This document shows, piece by piece, positions 15,514 to 27,468 of a DNA stretch of 64,000 nt. The notes under the pieces are model-generated. The model made no database searches, was not told where the DNA came from, and saw only the letters and a program-made list of their open reading frames with translations. The stretch is from contig NC_080419.1 of the NCBI RefSeq assembly GCF_029873635.1, forward strand, positions 78,538,931 through 78,602,930. Direction: 5' to 3'. This DNA comes from Malania oleifera. Lineage: Eukaryota > Streptophyta > Magnoliopsida > Santalales > Ximeniaceae. Within the stretch, counting starts at the first letter, position 1, and the number at the start of each line of letters is the position of its first letter. The translations under genes and the position numbers were made by a program.

Positions 15514-17572
15514 GGTAAATGGAATTTTATGTTGGCCAACTGGCAGCTTACTTTTTTCACAAGACATGGTCTTTTGTTTTTTTTCAAGAGAAGATAAAGA
15601 TTTTATTAAGCCACAAAAATCGAAACACAACTTACAAGTTCAAGCCAAAGACTTGAGAAAGAAAATTAAAAACCGAAAATGTGGTGGTATTTCACTTGAG
15701 AAAAAGGAAAACAATAAAAAGGAAATAAATTTTTGTCATATATTTTCTTTATAGAACACTCTTAAGAATGAATACTTTTTTTTAGTATAACTAAAATAAA
15801 AACAATCAAAGGTTAATGTAGCATAAATTAAAAAAAAATTTGGTTATTAATTGATTACATTTTTTTTAATAATCATGACATGAAAAAGTACACACATTCC
15901 TTTAGATTTTTATTCCTTTTTTCTCATATTTTTCAAGCTCCCAAACAGGGCATTAAGAAACATACATGAAGGGAAGTAAATAAATTAAATTAAAAAAAAA
16001 AAAAACTAACCTGGTTGGTGAGTAATTGCCTGAGCTAGCAAGAGAGGCTTGAAAGAGAGAGTATAACGATTTCAGTTAATTAGCAAGAGAAACTTGGAGG
16101 GTAGATTTTAATTTTCAATCTATTGGAAATATATAAATAGAGGTGAAGAAGAATATGAGAGACTTGAGGAGGTAAGGAATTCTTATGCACATGGAATTGA
16201 AGCAAGGAATTATCATTGATTTAAGAAATTCTTTGCTTGCCAACAGAAGAAAGTACTGACTGAGAGATTGGTGAATAAAGAAAGTAGTGATTCTGAATAA
16301 AGCACAATGTTTGAGATTAAGGTTACATTGGGTTCGTGAAATGCGAGAAATTATAGAGCGTTTTTGGCCCTCATTGCTGTTCACGTGCTTGTTGCGTTAA
16401 TGTCAGACACGTGACATCATGCTTATCATGGGTGGGACCCAATCACTATATGTTTGACAACAATGCAATAGATACACGAACAAAAAGGAGGGATGAGTAC
16501 ATTCTATAATTTCTCTTAAAATGGCTATTCATAAGAATAGGTTAATTGTAATAGATTAGTTACAATTGGTTATATAAGAAATTATTATCAAATTTTACTA
16601 TGTGAATATCTATTCTTTTCTTATTTTATGTTGAATGAAATAGTAAAGAATATATAAGGAATGATTATTCCCTCTATTTCTAAATTTTCACTATATTTAA
16701 TTTGAAAACCAAATGTAACATAAGGAACCTCTTTCTTCTTTCTTTATCATCTCATTTGAAAGATCAAATAAAAAATGCTTGTGCATTAAGTTTATTTGTC
16801 TTTAGAGGAATTGAATTTACATATTATGAAGTATTTTATATAGAGAAAAAATATAATAAAAAATGGATTTTAATTTTTTTTTTCCTTTTTTTTCCTTTTC
16901 CTTCATTAAAAAATCATTGATTCAAACCAAAAATATTAAGTTATCAATGGTACTTTTTTTTTTTTTTTTGCATGATAAAATTTTAAATAGTTATTACAAG
17001 CTTATTTCATTGTATGGATTCATAAAAATTATTTCATTGTCATTTGTTTCTAGTAACAATACTTCTTTTATTTTTTTCCTGACTATCAAACCCTCACAAT
17101 AATTGTTTTATTCCTATGAGTATATGTACATTTCGCAAATCAAATATAATTTTGACATAGTATCATACGAGACCATGATGACTTTAGTTAATGATTGGTA
17201 TAATAGTTAGAGGATATATATATATATATAGTGAACCAGTGCTTTAGTATTGATAAGCAATTTTTAAATTATTTTACCTCCTATTTTTAGTGCTTGAAAG
17301 TTTGACTTTTGGTTTAAATTAATATGAATTTAAATAAAATATAATATAAAATTATATTAATTTCTTCAAAATTGATATAAACCTAATTCAAAGTATGAAA
17401 TTCATAGTCTCAAATGCAACCTTTTATACTTTATATAGGATTGACAATGGGTTGGATTTTGCCCTATCCACCAACCTTTATTTGAGGGTTTGTCCAAAAA
17501 CGTCAATCGGAAAAGCCGATACGGAAGAACTTAGTTTGTTTATGTTGGTGATTTGGTTTGACTGTATCTATT
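15514..17572. other. Spacer with a possible minus-strand promoter remnant (16010-16415)
   Basis: No supported coding gene. On the minus strand, two CACGTG G-boxes (16382-16387 and 16408-16413) precede a TATA-like CTATTTATATAT (complement of about 16128-16140). Some 120 nt further on, the leader ends in CAG|GTTAGT (junction at 16010/16011), a good 5' splice site. Together these look like the promoter and first untranslated exon of a leftward gene. Nothing recognisable follows before the solo LTR at 15508. Inference only. Confidence 0.3.
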
Positions 17573-18864
17573 TGATACGCCCCAAATATATCATCGATCC
17601 TAAAGAGAAGGCATGTGTCAACATTAATAGGAGAAATCACCTATAAAGTCAATCGCTCAACTAGAGCCATTGACGTCTATCATATATTGACCGGAGTGAT
17701 TCACGTTTGCACTATAATGATCAAAGTGATTCAGGCCAAACACTATAAATGACAGAACTACCAGGGTCAAACTTGGCTAGTATAAAAGAGGTATTATGGA
17801 GAGGCTAAGGTATCTCATTCTAACTCAATTTCACTGTTCTTACAACCTCTCTGAAGCACTCCCTTAGCGTCAAATTCTAGTCAGATGCCTCCACTCGTCC
17901 GGATGCTGCCACGTGCCTTGGTCTTGACCAGATCTTAAATAGGTTGACCCCCTTTGCGAATCAGTTCCTCTCCAATCTTGTTTAGGTCCTTTGAACCGGT
18001 ATGGAATTGTTTTAATTTTTATTTTTATTTTTTTAAACTATCAAATAAATTCAATAAAAATCATAAAAAAAATACAAAAAATTCAGAAAAAAATTGTAGA
18101 AAAAATCTTAAAAAATATTTTAAGGTTAGAAAATTATTTTTGGCACTTGAAAAATCATAAAAATTGTGAAAAAGCTACAAAAATACAAAAACATTTCTAA
18201 GTTAGAAAATTACTTTTTGCACTTGAAAAAATCATAAAAATTCACAAAAATATTCTAAAAAATCATTAAAAAATTCAAAATACTCAGGAGAAAATTTTAA
18301 AAATATTTTTGGGACTTGATTTTCATTATTTTACTTTAATTGTCTTTTTGTTATTTCAAAATTTAGAAAAATTTGGAAAAACATAAAAAAAAAATTCAAA
18401 AAAATAGAAAAATCAAGAGAAATATTTTGATATTTGTAAATCATTTTTGACACCATTTGAGTTCCAAAAACCTCCCAGAATATTATTTTCGTACTTAAAA
18501 AAAATCCTACAAATTTCAAAAGACTTGGGAGCTATTTTTGTAAAACCATATTTTCTCAATTTTTCGATCCCAATGATTAAAAAGGGAGGCATGAGCTCTT
18601 CGGAGCACGATATGCCCCGGTTCTGAGGGAATACTTATACAGTATTTTATCTTGTGCATTTTCTTCACTTTTTCAAAGGGAGTAAAATAAAAAAAGCTTA
18701 TTAGATTTATTTTGGTATAACTTTCAATTAATTAGGTATCATTCGTAAGAACGGGTGCGTAGTGGGTGAGCATACTTTCCACTCGTGTAACCAAACTCTT
18801 GAGTCTGACTCTAGTAACACAGACTAATTCTACCCTTAATTGGGTAGCAATCATGTGTTCTAAC
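17573..18864 (+). mobile_element. Left part of a probable gypsy-type solo LTR split by Copia-A (rest: 54194-54327)
   Basis: If Copia-A (18865-54193) and one copy of its target duplication are removed, 17573-18864 and 54194-54327 join into about 1.42 kb starting TGATACGCCCC and ending CATGACA. The flanking 5-mers CTATT (17568-17572) and CTTTT (54328-54332) agree at 4 of 5 bases. Inside are a TATA box (GTATAAAAGAGG, about 17780) and a 'GGTGCGTAGTGGGTGAGCATACTTTCCACTCGTGTAACC' type block familiar from gypsy LTRs and leaders, shown here in part at 18752-18790. After the join the sequence reads AAAAGGTCAGTGGCGACTCC, as in related elements. The join itself is clear; the outer LTR borders are an inference. 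Confidence 0.5.
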
Positions 18865-19183
18865 TGATGGGTGGAGAGGAACGCTCAGTCACTAGTTGTG
18901 GTTGAAACTCATTGAGAATAAATGCAATAATAATGTATTTCAATCTGAAAAAAAATGCAGAGGAATTTCAAAGGACAGTTCTCACTCTCTCGCTCATTGG
19001 TTTTACACTCTTAACACACCATGTTACATTGCACACACACATAACTATTTATAGTAGATACAAAACCACAATAATCAACAAATGCAACTGGTAGGTAAGG
19101 TTGGTGACCATCGTTCAACAGAAGTGGCTGGTCGGCAGCCGTCATCAACCATTGCTGCCACCGTCAAGTTTACTATTTCAACA
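18865..19183 (-). repeat. 3' LTR of Copia-A
   Basis: 319 bp. Pairs with 53862-54193. The complement ends in CCCATCA and begins TGTTGAAATAG. A TATA-like CTATTTATAG lies within it (about 19047-19056 on the plus strand). Confidence 0.92.
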
Positions 19184-19194
19184 TCCCCCCTTAA
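19184..19194 (-). other. Polypurine tract of Copia-A
   Basis: On the minus strand AAGGGGGGA directly precedes the 3' LTR start TGTTGAAA. It primes plus-strand DNA synthesis in LTR elements. Confidence 0.8.
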
Positions 19195-20263
19195 ACTTGA
19201 CTCTCCTAACTCTGTCATTCCGAGCGTTGTCTTCAGTCTTGCAAAAATATCATGCCTAAGTGGCTTCGTGAAAATATCAACAATCTGATCATACGTTCTG
19301 CAAGATATTAATTCAACTTCTTTATTCTTGACATGCTCCCTGATAAAATGATACTGAGTATCAATATGTTTACTTCTTTCATTGTAAACTAGATTTTTTG
19401 CAAGTGTAATCACTGATCAGTTGTTGATGTAGACTTCTATGGGGTTATCTTGAAGAAATCCTAGATACTTCAGTACATTCCTAATCGATATACCATGACA
19501 AACAGCTAAGCTGATAGCAACATACTCAGTTTCACATGATGACAACGTTACGATGGGTTGCTTCTTTGAAAATCATGTAAACGTTGTACCTCCCATGAAA
19601 AATGTGAATCCTGTCGTACTTTTTCTTTCATCTAGATCTCTTCCCCAATTGCTATTTGAATAGCCGATAAGTTTGCAATCACCTCTTGATGAATAGAACA
19701 TACCATCGGTGATGGTACCCTTGACATATCAGAGTATCCTTTTTGCTGCATTTAGGTGGGACTGGTTAGGAGTCTCCATGTACCTATTGACAAGTCCAAC
19801 TCCATAGAGTATGTCTGGTCTGGTGCACGTTAAATACCTCAAGCTTCCAACTAGACTCTTGAAATATGTGGGGTCAACAACTCCTTCCTCATTCTTTCTC
19901 AATTCCAATCTCATTTCAACCGGAGTTGTCACAGGGTTGCATTTGTCCATCCCAAACTTCTTTATTACTTCTTTTGCATAGTGGCTCTGGGGGATGAAGA
20001 TTCCTTTCTCTCTTTGGACGACTTCTATTCCAAGGAAGTGAGTCATCTAGCCAATATCCGTCATGTCGAATTCTTTGACCATGCTCCTCTTGAAAGCGGC
20101 AAATATCTCTGGATTGTTGCCGGTGAAGATCAGATCATTAACATATAGGCAAGCTATCGGCATGTTTCCATCTGTCTCCATCTTTATGCATAGCGCATAC
20201 TCATAGGGACACTTCTCAAATCCATTCTTCAGGAAATAGTCATAAATCCTCAAGCCATAGAGT
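19195..20263 (-). pseudogene. Copia-A RT C-terminal half and RNase H (broken)
   Basis: Minus-strand frames give the end of the copia RT and the RNase H. Directly left of the CACTA end is YGL, then FLKNGFEKCPYEYAL; the usual KQAPRAWY segment after YGL is missing, so a small deletion is present. The catalytic box reads YVNDLIFTGN where YVDD is expected, a lost catalytic aspartate. Further on are FLGIEVVQ, GSLRYLTCTRPDI, LSSCETEYVA and TKHIDTQYHFIREHV, then DIFTKPL. Stops interrupt the frame several times, for example in the RNase H region near 19418. It is continuous with 39310-40065 once the CACTA insertion is removed. Not functional. Confidence 0.9.
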
Positions 20264-20925
20264 CACTACAAAAAATAAGGTTATTAGTGACGGTTTTAAA
20301 CCGTCACTAATGCTCACAAAACCGTCACTATTAGTATTAGTGACGGTTCTATGAGTATTAGTGACGGTTTTCAATTTGTCGCTATATCTGCCGTTACTAA
20401 TACTTATTAGTGACGAATTTTTTAAACCGTTACTAATAATAGAGTATTAGTGACGGATTCAAATCATCACTAAAAATAAGTATTAGTGACGGATTAAAAC
20501 CGTCACTAAAGACCTAAGCCCGTCACTATAAATTCTACACCAGATCGACCAAAAATCGTCACTAAAACCATAGTATTAGTGACGGTTTCAAAATTGTCAC
20601 TATTTCTAAATTATTAGTGACAATTTTAAAACCATCATTAATTCTCCATTATTAGTGACGATTTTATATTCGTCACTATTACTCCATTATTAGTGGCAGT
20701 TCTAAAACCGTCACTAATACTCATTATTAGTGACGATTTTAAAACTGTCGCTATTGGTATATTATTAGTGACGGTTCTAAAACCGTTAGTAATACTATGC
20801 TTTAGTGATGGTTCTAAAACCGTCACTATTGTTCTACAAATCACTAATGGATTTAGTGACGATTTTAAACCGTCACTAAAGCATAGTATTAGTGACGGTT
20901 TTAGAACCGTCACTAATACTTAAAT
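20264..20925. repeat. Left subterminal repeat array of the CACTA element
   Basis: More than 20 copies of GTGACG or its complement, mostly as TTAGTGACGGTTTT or AAAACCGTCACTAA. Neighbouring opposite copies form near-perfect palindromes; the best is 20886-20919, 34 nt with only two central mismatches. In En/Spm the TNPA protein binds subterminal repeats, so these are the likely binding sites here. Confidence 0.9.
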
Positions 20926-22299
20926 TGCATAATTAATAGTGAATTTAATTTTTTTCCCAAATTATTAATTCCTGTAAAAATCTGTAATTAAATTACATTT
21001 TCTTATACATAACATTAAATCATAATTGTAATAAAATTCATAAATTATTAAAAATTCTAATTGATATTATAAAAATTCAAATACAAATATATTATACAAA
21101 TTCAAATTCAAATACAAATATATTATACAAATTCAAATTTAAATACATTTCATTTGTTCAGATAAAAAAAGAAAGTGAAAAGTTGCATCTGAGCTGCGTG
21201 ACATCGTCCTGACGTTGTCACAGTTGCAAACCCTACAAATTAAGAAAGTTAAAAAAATTAGTATACGGTTTTTGAAAATAAATCACTACCTAGCACATAT
21301 ACATGCATAAAAAATAAATCACATCATTGTAAGAGGAAACATCAGATTGTAAACAATTAGTTTGATTGCAGTGATTTGAATGTAAACAATATCAGAAAAG
21401 CTTTCTTTGTATAGGACGAAAAAATCCACCCCTCAATATAGACAGTACACACCAATACAAAGAATGAAAAACAGAGCAACAATGCAAATTAGGCAGCATA
21501 CACTAGCACGAAGCAACACTATAGAACTTGAAAGGTTAAGTTCAAAAAGCAGTCACAACTACAGAATTTAGTATTCTAGGAGGAATCACGGATATAAATA
21601 GCCTCTCCAAGGTTCTCTTTAACCACATAGTCCACAAAGAATAACTGTAGGCACTTCGCTTGTTAGAGAGAGACTCTCTCTCCCTTCTCTCTCTAGTAAG
21701 GGCAAGCCTTGAGTGGAGTGTGGTGTTCTTCCTTGAATCTTGGGGATTGGTGTTTTCTTGGTGTTATTTGAGGCTGATCTTGGGTTTGTTTGCGGCGGAT
21801 TCTATCTTGGACTTGATTTTAACCTCTAATTTGGTCGGATTCTCAAGTTTGGGTGTGTGGAAAGTATCCCAAGAAGTTTCCCGCTCATGAAAATTTGATA
21901 TTGTTATCTTATCAATATCAAACTATGAACAATATTACAAATATTATAATCTCAAAAAAAATTGAAAAATATTATGAAAGTAATAATTATGACTATTCAC
22001 ATCACTTGCATTCCTCATCTTTGGCTAATAAAATCATAACGCATTGAATTCCCTACACTGATCCGTGTTTCCTTGAATTCCATTTTCTAATTTGTATGTA
22101 GTGTTCAGAAAGATGAGATGCTTGTTAGGATGCTTGATACTATAGAAACCTCAAATACTCCTACTCTAAAACAATTACAGTATATGGTTGACTCATACAA
22201 GTGATTGACGAGGAAAACATACTTTTAGGATTTGGGGACTCCATCCCAACCTCAAAAACTTATACTAATGAGAACAAAATTACTAGCCAAGACAACCAT
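20926..22299. other. CACTA interior, no gene recognised
   Basis: AT-rich up to about 21600, then a stretch with a 76-codon frame (21660-21890) rich in Leu/Ser and without recognisable motifs. I see no supported gene. Confidence 0.4.
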
Positions 22300-22545
22300 G
22301 AACAAGGTGACACATCACGATCAAGTCACAAATCAATTAGCATAAGGCTGCCACCGCACCAAGAAGCTTATATGCAGCCCCAAGAAACCAACACAAAACC
22401 CTAACCAAACAAACAAAACAACTACGAACAAGGTGACCCACCACAAACGAGTCACAAATAAACCAGCGCAAGGCTGCCACAACACCAAGAAGCTTGCACC
22501 AGCCTCAAAACCAACACACAACCCTAATCGTACCAAGCAACCATT
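22300..22545. repeat. About 126-bp tandem repeat in CACTA cargo
   Basis: Copies begin with GAACAAGGTGAC at 22300 and 22426. Both contain CAAGGCTGCCAC(C/A)(G/A)CACCAAGAAGCTT or close variants and end in CCAACACA(A/C)AACCCTAA. A diverged third copy is at about 23328-23400. Non-coding as far as I can see. Confidence 0.75.
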
Positions 22546-23686
22546 AAAAAAGTGCTCTAAGTGGAAAATTGAAGTTATTTTTTAACAAGATACATAACGA
22601 ACAACTTAATACTATGATGTACAGAGGTATTTAAAGCGTTAAAAAAAAAAAAAAAAAAGGGAGCAAATGACACACTCTGGTTGTGAAATTTCACTGTGCA
22701 GCAACATCCGTAGGTTATGTGGGTGGCTATGTGGTTATTTTTGCAAAAATATGAAGGGATACTAAAGGTTCTGAAAGGCAGCAACATCCAAGATTTTCTG
22801 GCAACTATGGAATTTTTCCAGCAGCTCCTTGACTTTGTTTCTGGTCTTTGGTAGTGCAGATTATCCTTATATACAGCAGCAGGAATGAGGTTTAGGGTTT
22901 AGAATTTGGTTTTGGTATTAACTTAGGGTTTAGGTTGGGTCTTGCTTTAGTATCATGTTAATAATTGGGTAAAATCGAAGACCTTATCAATGGTAGGTCT
23001 CTCTCTCTATTCATAATATGTGTCTACTATATACCAATGACTGAGTAAACACCCTTACATAACTCTAGCACATACTAGTAGTTCTAAATGACCAAAATAA
23101 CCATTAACAACCTCAAAGTATTAAAATATCAAAAGAAACTCAGCATAACTAAAATGTCCAAAATAGCCTAAAATTGACTCATATTATTAAGATATTCACA
23201 CCAGCTGTGTGGAATAATATCAGATGTTGGTTGGGTATCAAAAGAGCTACGACCATGATTAAAGCTGCTGCAAAGTGGCTTCACAAATAAATCATGAAAT
23301 TCATTGCTAGAATAATCAAAACCATGAACAAGTCACAAATAAATCAGTACAAGACTACCATAGCACCTAAAAACTCAAACACAAGCCCAAGAAAGCAACT
23401 CACAGCACTGGAACAATTGGAGAAGTGAATCACTGAAATTACCATGGCTCATAAAAAACAGCTTATGAGCACTGCCACTTCTCCAAGAGAGTCTCCAATG
23501 ACTGTTACTAACATCGAACCACAACTAACAAATTACCATTAGTGCATGGTCACAACAAAGACAGTAAATCTTTAAGTAATACACATGTCAAACAGCTTGA
23601 TATTTTGATATATGGAAGGAATTAGAACATTAAGTCAAAAAACACAGCAAATCCCACTATTTTAGACCCAATAAACTCAATAACCA

Positions 23687-24127
23687 TTGATAAACTGCTT
23701 CACGAAGCATCAAACAAACAAAACCATGTCTGAAAGTGACATGTTAATAGAGGGATTGGATCTCAGAAGCTATTCTGATCACAAGCAAGTAATGTCTCTC
23801 TCAAAGTACAATGAGTACCTGAAATCCTCCACTTCACATGAAGAAGCTTTGGAGCACAAGAGAAATAGAGATTCCCCTGTTTGGCGAGATGAGGAATTCA
23901 GATTCAGCAATGGGATCTCAGCAGGTGATCACAAGTGTAAGAATTTCTGTTCTTGGTTTGCAAAGAAAGACAAAATTTGGGTCGATCACAAGTACCTATC
24001 AGAGGTAATCAAGGAATTGAACAATTTCAACAGGGTGGATGACGATGATGATGATGATGATCACAATCCCTCTATTAACATGTTATTTAATCTTTTATTT
24101 CACTGCACCTATACAATTCATTACTGA
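23687..24127 (+). CDS. Unidentified 146-codon ORF in CACTA cargo
   Basis: The frame encodes about 146 residues with ordinary mixed composition (many K, E, D, S, W), unlike the low-complexity frames around it. Visible features: WRDEEFRFSNG, CKNFCSWFAKKDKIWVDHKY, and an aspartate run from a (GAT)n tract (about 24040-24060) that may lengthen an originally shorter acidic stretch. I do not recognise the family; there is no signal peptide or membrane segment. It could be a captured host gene fragment or a chance ORF. A second in-frame ATG (MSESDML, 23726) is an equally good start. Neighbours are transposon DNA, so an independent cellular gene is unlikely. Confidence 0.3.
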   Translation: MINCFTKHQTNKTMSESDMLIEGLDLRSYSDHKQVMSLSKYNEYLKSSTSHEEALEHKRNRDSPVWRDEEFRFSNGISAGDHKCKNFCSWFAKKDKIWVDHKYLSEVIKELNNFNRVDDDDDDDDHNPSINMLFNLLFHCTYTIHY

Positions 24128-24335
24128 GACAACAAACAAAATGTGTTTCTAATGTTATGCAAACCAAGAAGCGATCCAAATAATTTTGTCATTTTTTGTA
24201 CATAATTTTTATTTCTACCCAAATTGTCTTCTAAGGCTGTTCCTGAAAAAGATCCGAGATGAGCAAGATATAGCGACAGATTGATATAAATAGGAAACTT
24301 GCAGTAGCACAACAGCAGTACACAAAGGACTAACC

Positions 24336-24466
24336 CAGTGTTTGGTAATTGGAATAAAATGGATTAGGAATCGAATGGAATTAAGCAATTATATGGTAAA
24401 TGAATAAAATTATAAAAACTTTTTTCGTTCCATTCCATTTCGTTATTGCATTCTAAACAAATGATA
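24336..24466. mobile_element. Possible small hAT-type MITE
   Basis: CAGTGTTTGGTAATTGGAAT at the left and the complement of CATTTGTTTAGAATGCAATA at the right are roughly inverted repeats around a short AT-rich core with GGAATGGAA/TTCCATTCC arms. The mismatch level is high and the TSD was not resolved. Confidence 0.35.
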
Positions 24467-24899
24467 AAGTGGCAATGCCCAAAAAAAAAAAAAAAAAACT
24501 TAACCAGCAGCAGAAAGAACCTATAAAAAATTGTTGTGATCTAGCTATAAACTTATCTATATAACTGTGCTAACCAAAAAACCCAGTTCATAATACATTA
24601 TTTCCTGCTCTGAATTTGGAACTGTGCACAAGATCTTCAATGGGGTAGTTTTATTATCAGCCTTATTAATCTCCAAGTTGAGAGGTTTAAGCCAAGTGGA
24701 TTCAGCAACTTGGCAGGCTGTGAAATTCGTGGTCGTGATTTGCAGTAAATATATAATTGATGCAGCTTGGCAGTATGACTTTGTAATCAATACTTACAGT
24801 TATATTTTTCCTTCAGAATTCAGAAGTGCAAGTAGCAGCAGCCACCATTATAAGCACTAGCAGCAATGCTATTATGCTAAACATTTGAACATGGATTGT

Positions 24900-26760
24900 C
24901 TCAGTAATCATTTTTACTGTTTCTATGTTCTCTTTCGGATCTGGTCGCATTTATGCAATTGACACACAAAAGGATCCCAGGGTGACTCACTCGAAAAATG
25001 AGCAGCTCGAAAGCTATCCCAAGTATAGGAGTTCTGTCGTGTAATATTAAGCCCAAGGGCTAAATCGTCTCCTCAGAGAATGCTTTTTAATCTCAAAATT
25101 TACATTCGTTCAATCAAAAACACAAATGTACTGAACTTAGTTCAGATTTGGGATTTTCAAAGTTGTTGAGATTTATTCAAACTAATTAAAATAACACGCA
25201 AAGTAAAACCCTAAAACTAACATATGTGGAATTAAGAAGCAAACAATGGAAACCCTAGTCTACTCGAGGAAACAGCGGAGCACATTAACTAAAAATGGGA
25301 ACTTTAAACATGGAATTAAAACACGTAGGAAAGGAAACTCAACCAAACACACACGCACGCAATAAAAACCAAATCTTTAACATGAACCAAAAATTACGAA
25401 CCAACATCACAATTTAAGATACGCAAACGGTAATGGAACATAATAAAAATGAAAACTTTGGTAAGACTAACCCTAGACTAATCGAACTTCAATCAAGAAT
25501 TAAAAGGTAACTACTTTAATTTCTAAGAGAAAGACAAGTAGATAAATAAATGACACTATAGTAAAAATAAAGAACCTAATTACATTACCATAAAAACTCT
25601 CACTTTAATAAAAATCCCAAAGGTAGTCAAGTACAAAAGAAACTTTAGCAATTTAAACTATTGTTCAAGCAAATAGTAATAAGACTAAAGAAAATATAAA
25701 AAAAAACTAAAAGAAAGGAAAAGAGAAAGAAATAAATTAAAGAAAGAGATAAAAAGAGAGAGAGAGAGAGAGAGAAATATCCAGCCATGGAAGTCTTCGG
25801 GTGGCTGCAAAGACTCGGGGCTACTGCGATGAAGCTGCTCGGGTTGCTGTGATGAAGGCTGGAACAGGGGGCTGCCTGGAGGATGGGCTGGTAGTGGTAG
25901 CAGGCTGCTGCTGCTGCTTCGGTTGGCTAGCAGGCTGGTGGTGGCCGAGCTTCTGCTATCATACCAGCAGGGGCTGGTGGTGCTCTGTTCAGAGAAGAGG
26001 CTGCTGCGGTTGGTAGGAGTTGCAGCATATGGGTCCTCGGCTGGAATTGGCAGGCGATGGCTGGTTGCAAAGCAGGGAATAGGGGAAGCTGCAGAGAGAC
26101 AGCAGAGAGTAGGGGAGAAAAAAAAACAAACCGAACAGAGAGAGAGAGAGAGAGGACAGGAAGAATAAGAAAGATTAGGGAAGAGAGCTGAGAGAGGGAT
26201 ACAAGAAAGGAGGGAATAGGGAAGAAGAGAAGGAGAGTAGAGAGCAGAGGATATGGCCGGGGGCAGCGCCCAATAAGGAAAAAGAAGGAGAATGGGAAAT
26301 TTAAATAAAGGAGAGGGGAGGCTTGCCCTAACCCACGACCCGGATGGCTCAACCTGACCCAATTGGAGCTGACCCGGTAACTTGACCCAACCCGAATTGT
26401 TATATTTTTTTTTCATTCTCTGTTCATCGCAAATTTGACTCTTTTGGAGCCCATTTCTCACAAAACTCAAAACATGAAAGTTGTAGATAATCCTTTCCTA
26501 TTTCTTTAAAAATTTGAATCGTCTCAATTGGAACTCGAACGAAAAAGTTATGCATGAAATACGAACAAGTGTCGGTTTTGGTTTCCGAGATTTTTCCTGC
26601 AACAAAAAATTACCAAAACTTCATAAATAGTGCAATAAAGTTCAAGAATAATGATTTTGGCTCTTTATTAAAATATTGGATAATTTTGGACATTTAATTA
26701 AAAATACAAACCGTAAAACCCGGGTTAAGATGCCCAATTACGTAGTTTTGACGCGTAATC
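24900..26760 (-). mobile_element. Possible non-autonomous LTR-like (LARD-type) segment
   Basis: Read on the minus strand: an AT-rich block, then CCGGGT/GGGTCA repeats (about 26330-26400), a TTTATTTAAATT TATA-like motif (about 26297-26310), a long CT-rich leader, and a 261-codon frame (25685-26470) of low complexity (Ser, Pro, Leu) that I do not regard as a gene. The layout resembles U3-R-leader of a non-coding LTR element. An (AG)n tract lies at about 25757-25775. No borders or TSD were found. Confidence 0.35.
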
Positions 26761-27468
26761 ACAGGGCTCCCTCCTTGCATAAGGATGTTGAGATAGTAGA
26801 TATTATCCAGAGGACTGGATTAGCATATCCGCACACAGTGGGGGCAGATCGGCAGTGTCTGTGGGTGACTATGGTGTTGATCTTGACAAATCTATAGTGG
26901 GTTTGATGTTCTTGAACTGACAGTGTCACCCAGAAAACCAGCGACTGGTCTGACTTCCTACTACTGCTGGCTGTTTTTTAGGGTTATAATATCACTGAAA
27001 AATTTTCTATACTGATAGACATGCAGCGAATTTTGGGTTTTAGGTTTCAGTTTTGATGGTGGTGTTAACACATAGAGTTTAGGTTTCAGAATCATGCTAT
27101 AATACCATGTTGAATAATTGGGTAAAATGGTAGACCTAAACTCAAAAATAAGTCTCTCCCTCTAACTTATACTTGTTACGAACCAAACAATAACAATTAA
27201 TAATAATTCTAAAAGACTAAATAATCATTAACATATTTCATGACCTATCTTATTTTGAAACTTGAATTATAACTTATAAACTACTTGTTCGCCACTCATG
27301 AAATAATAAATTGAATTGATTAAGTAAATCATGACAAGAGATAGCCATAACAATACAAAGTTCAAAATATTTTCAATATTTAATATACAACTCTCAATTA
27401 TTTTGGCAAGCTTAAGGTTACAAAGTTTTAGGAATCAACCCATCTATGGCATTCCCTCTTTGGAGTAA

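Larger units (their letters stand above)
22880..27170. repeat. Pair of related segments, 22880-23010 and 27040-27170, in direct orientation
   Basis: Both contain TTTAGG(T/G)TTYAG runs followed by ATGTT(G)AATAATTGGGTAAAAT and a GTCTCTC block. They could be the ends of an element of about 4 kb inserted in the CACTA cargo, or dispersed copies of one repeat. The match is partial and I could not find TSDs. Confidence 0.4.

Noticed and set aside
22333-22536. Tandem array as a CRISPR-like repeat
   Set aside because: Two to three diverged units of about 126 bp in a plant transposon; no short repeats with unique spacers.
22889-22936. Telomere-like TTTAGGG words
   Set aside because: Only two isolated TTTAGGGTTTAG-like words, not an interstitial telomere array; more likely chance or telo-box-like sequence.
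25685-26470. 261-codon minus-strand ORF
   Set aside because: Composition is almost only Ser, Leu, Pro and Phe from CT-rich DNA, with a shadow frame of equal quality beside it. It has no domain and lies in LTR-like leader sequence.
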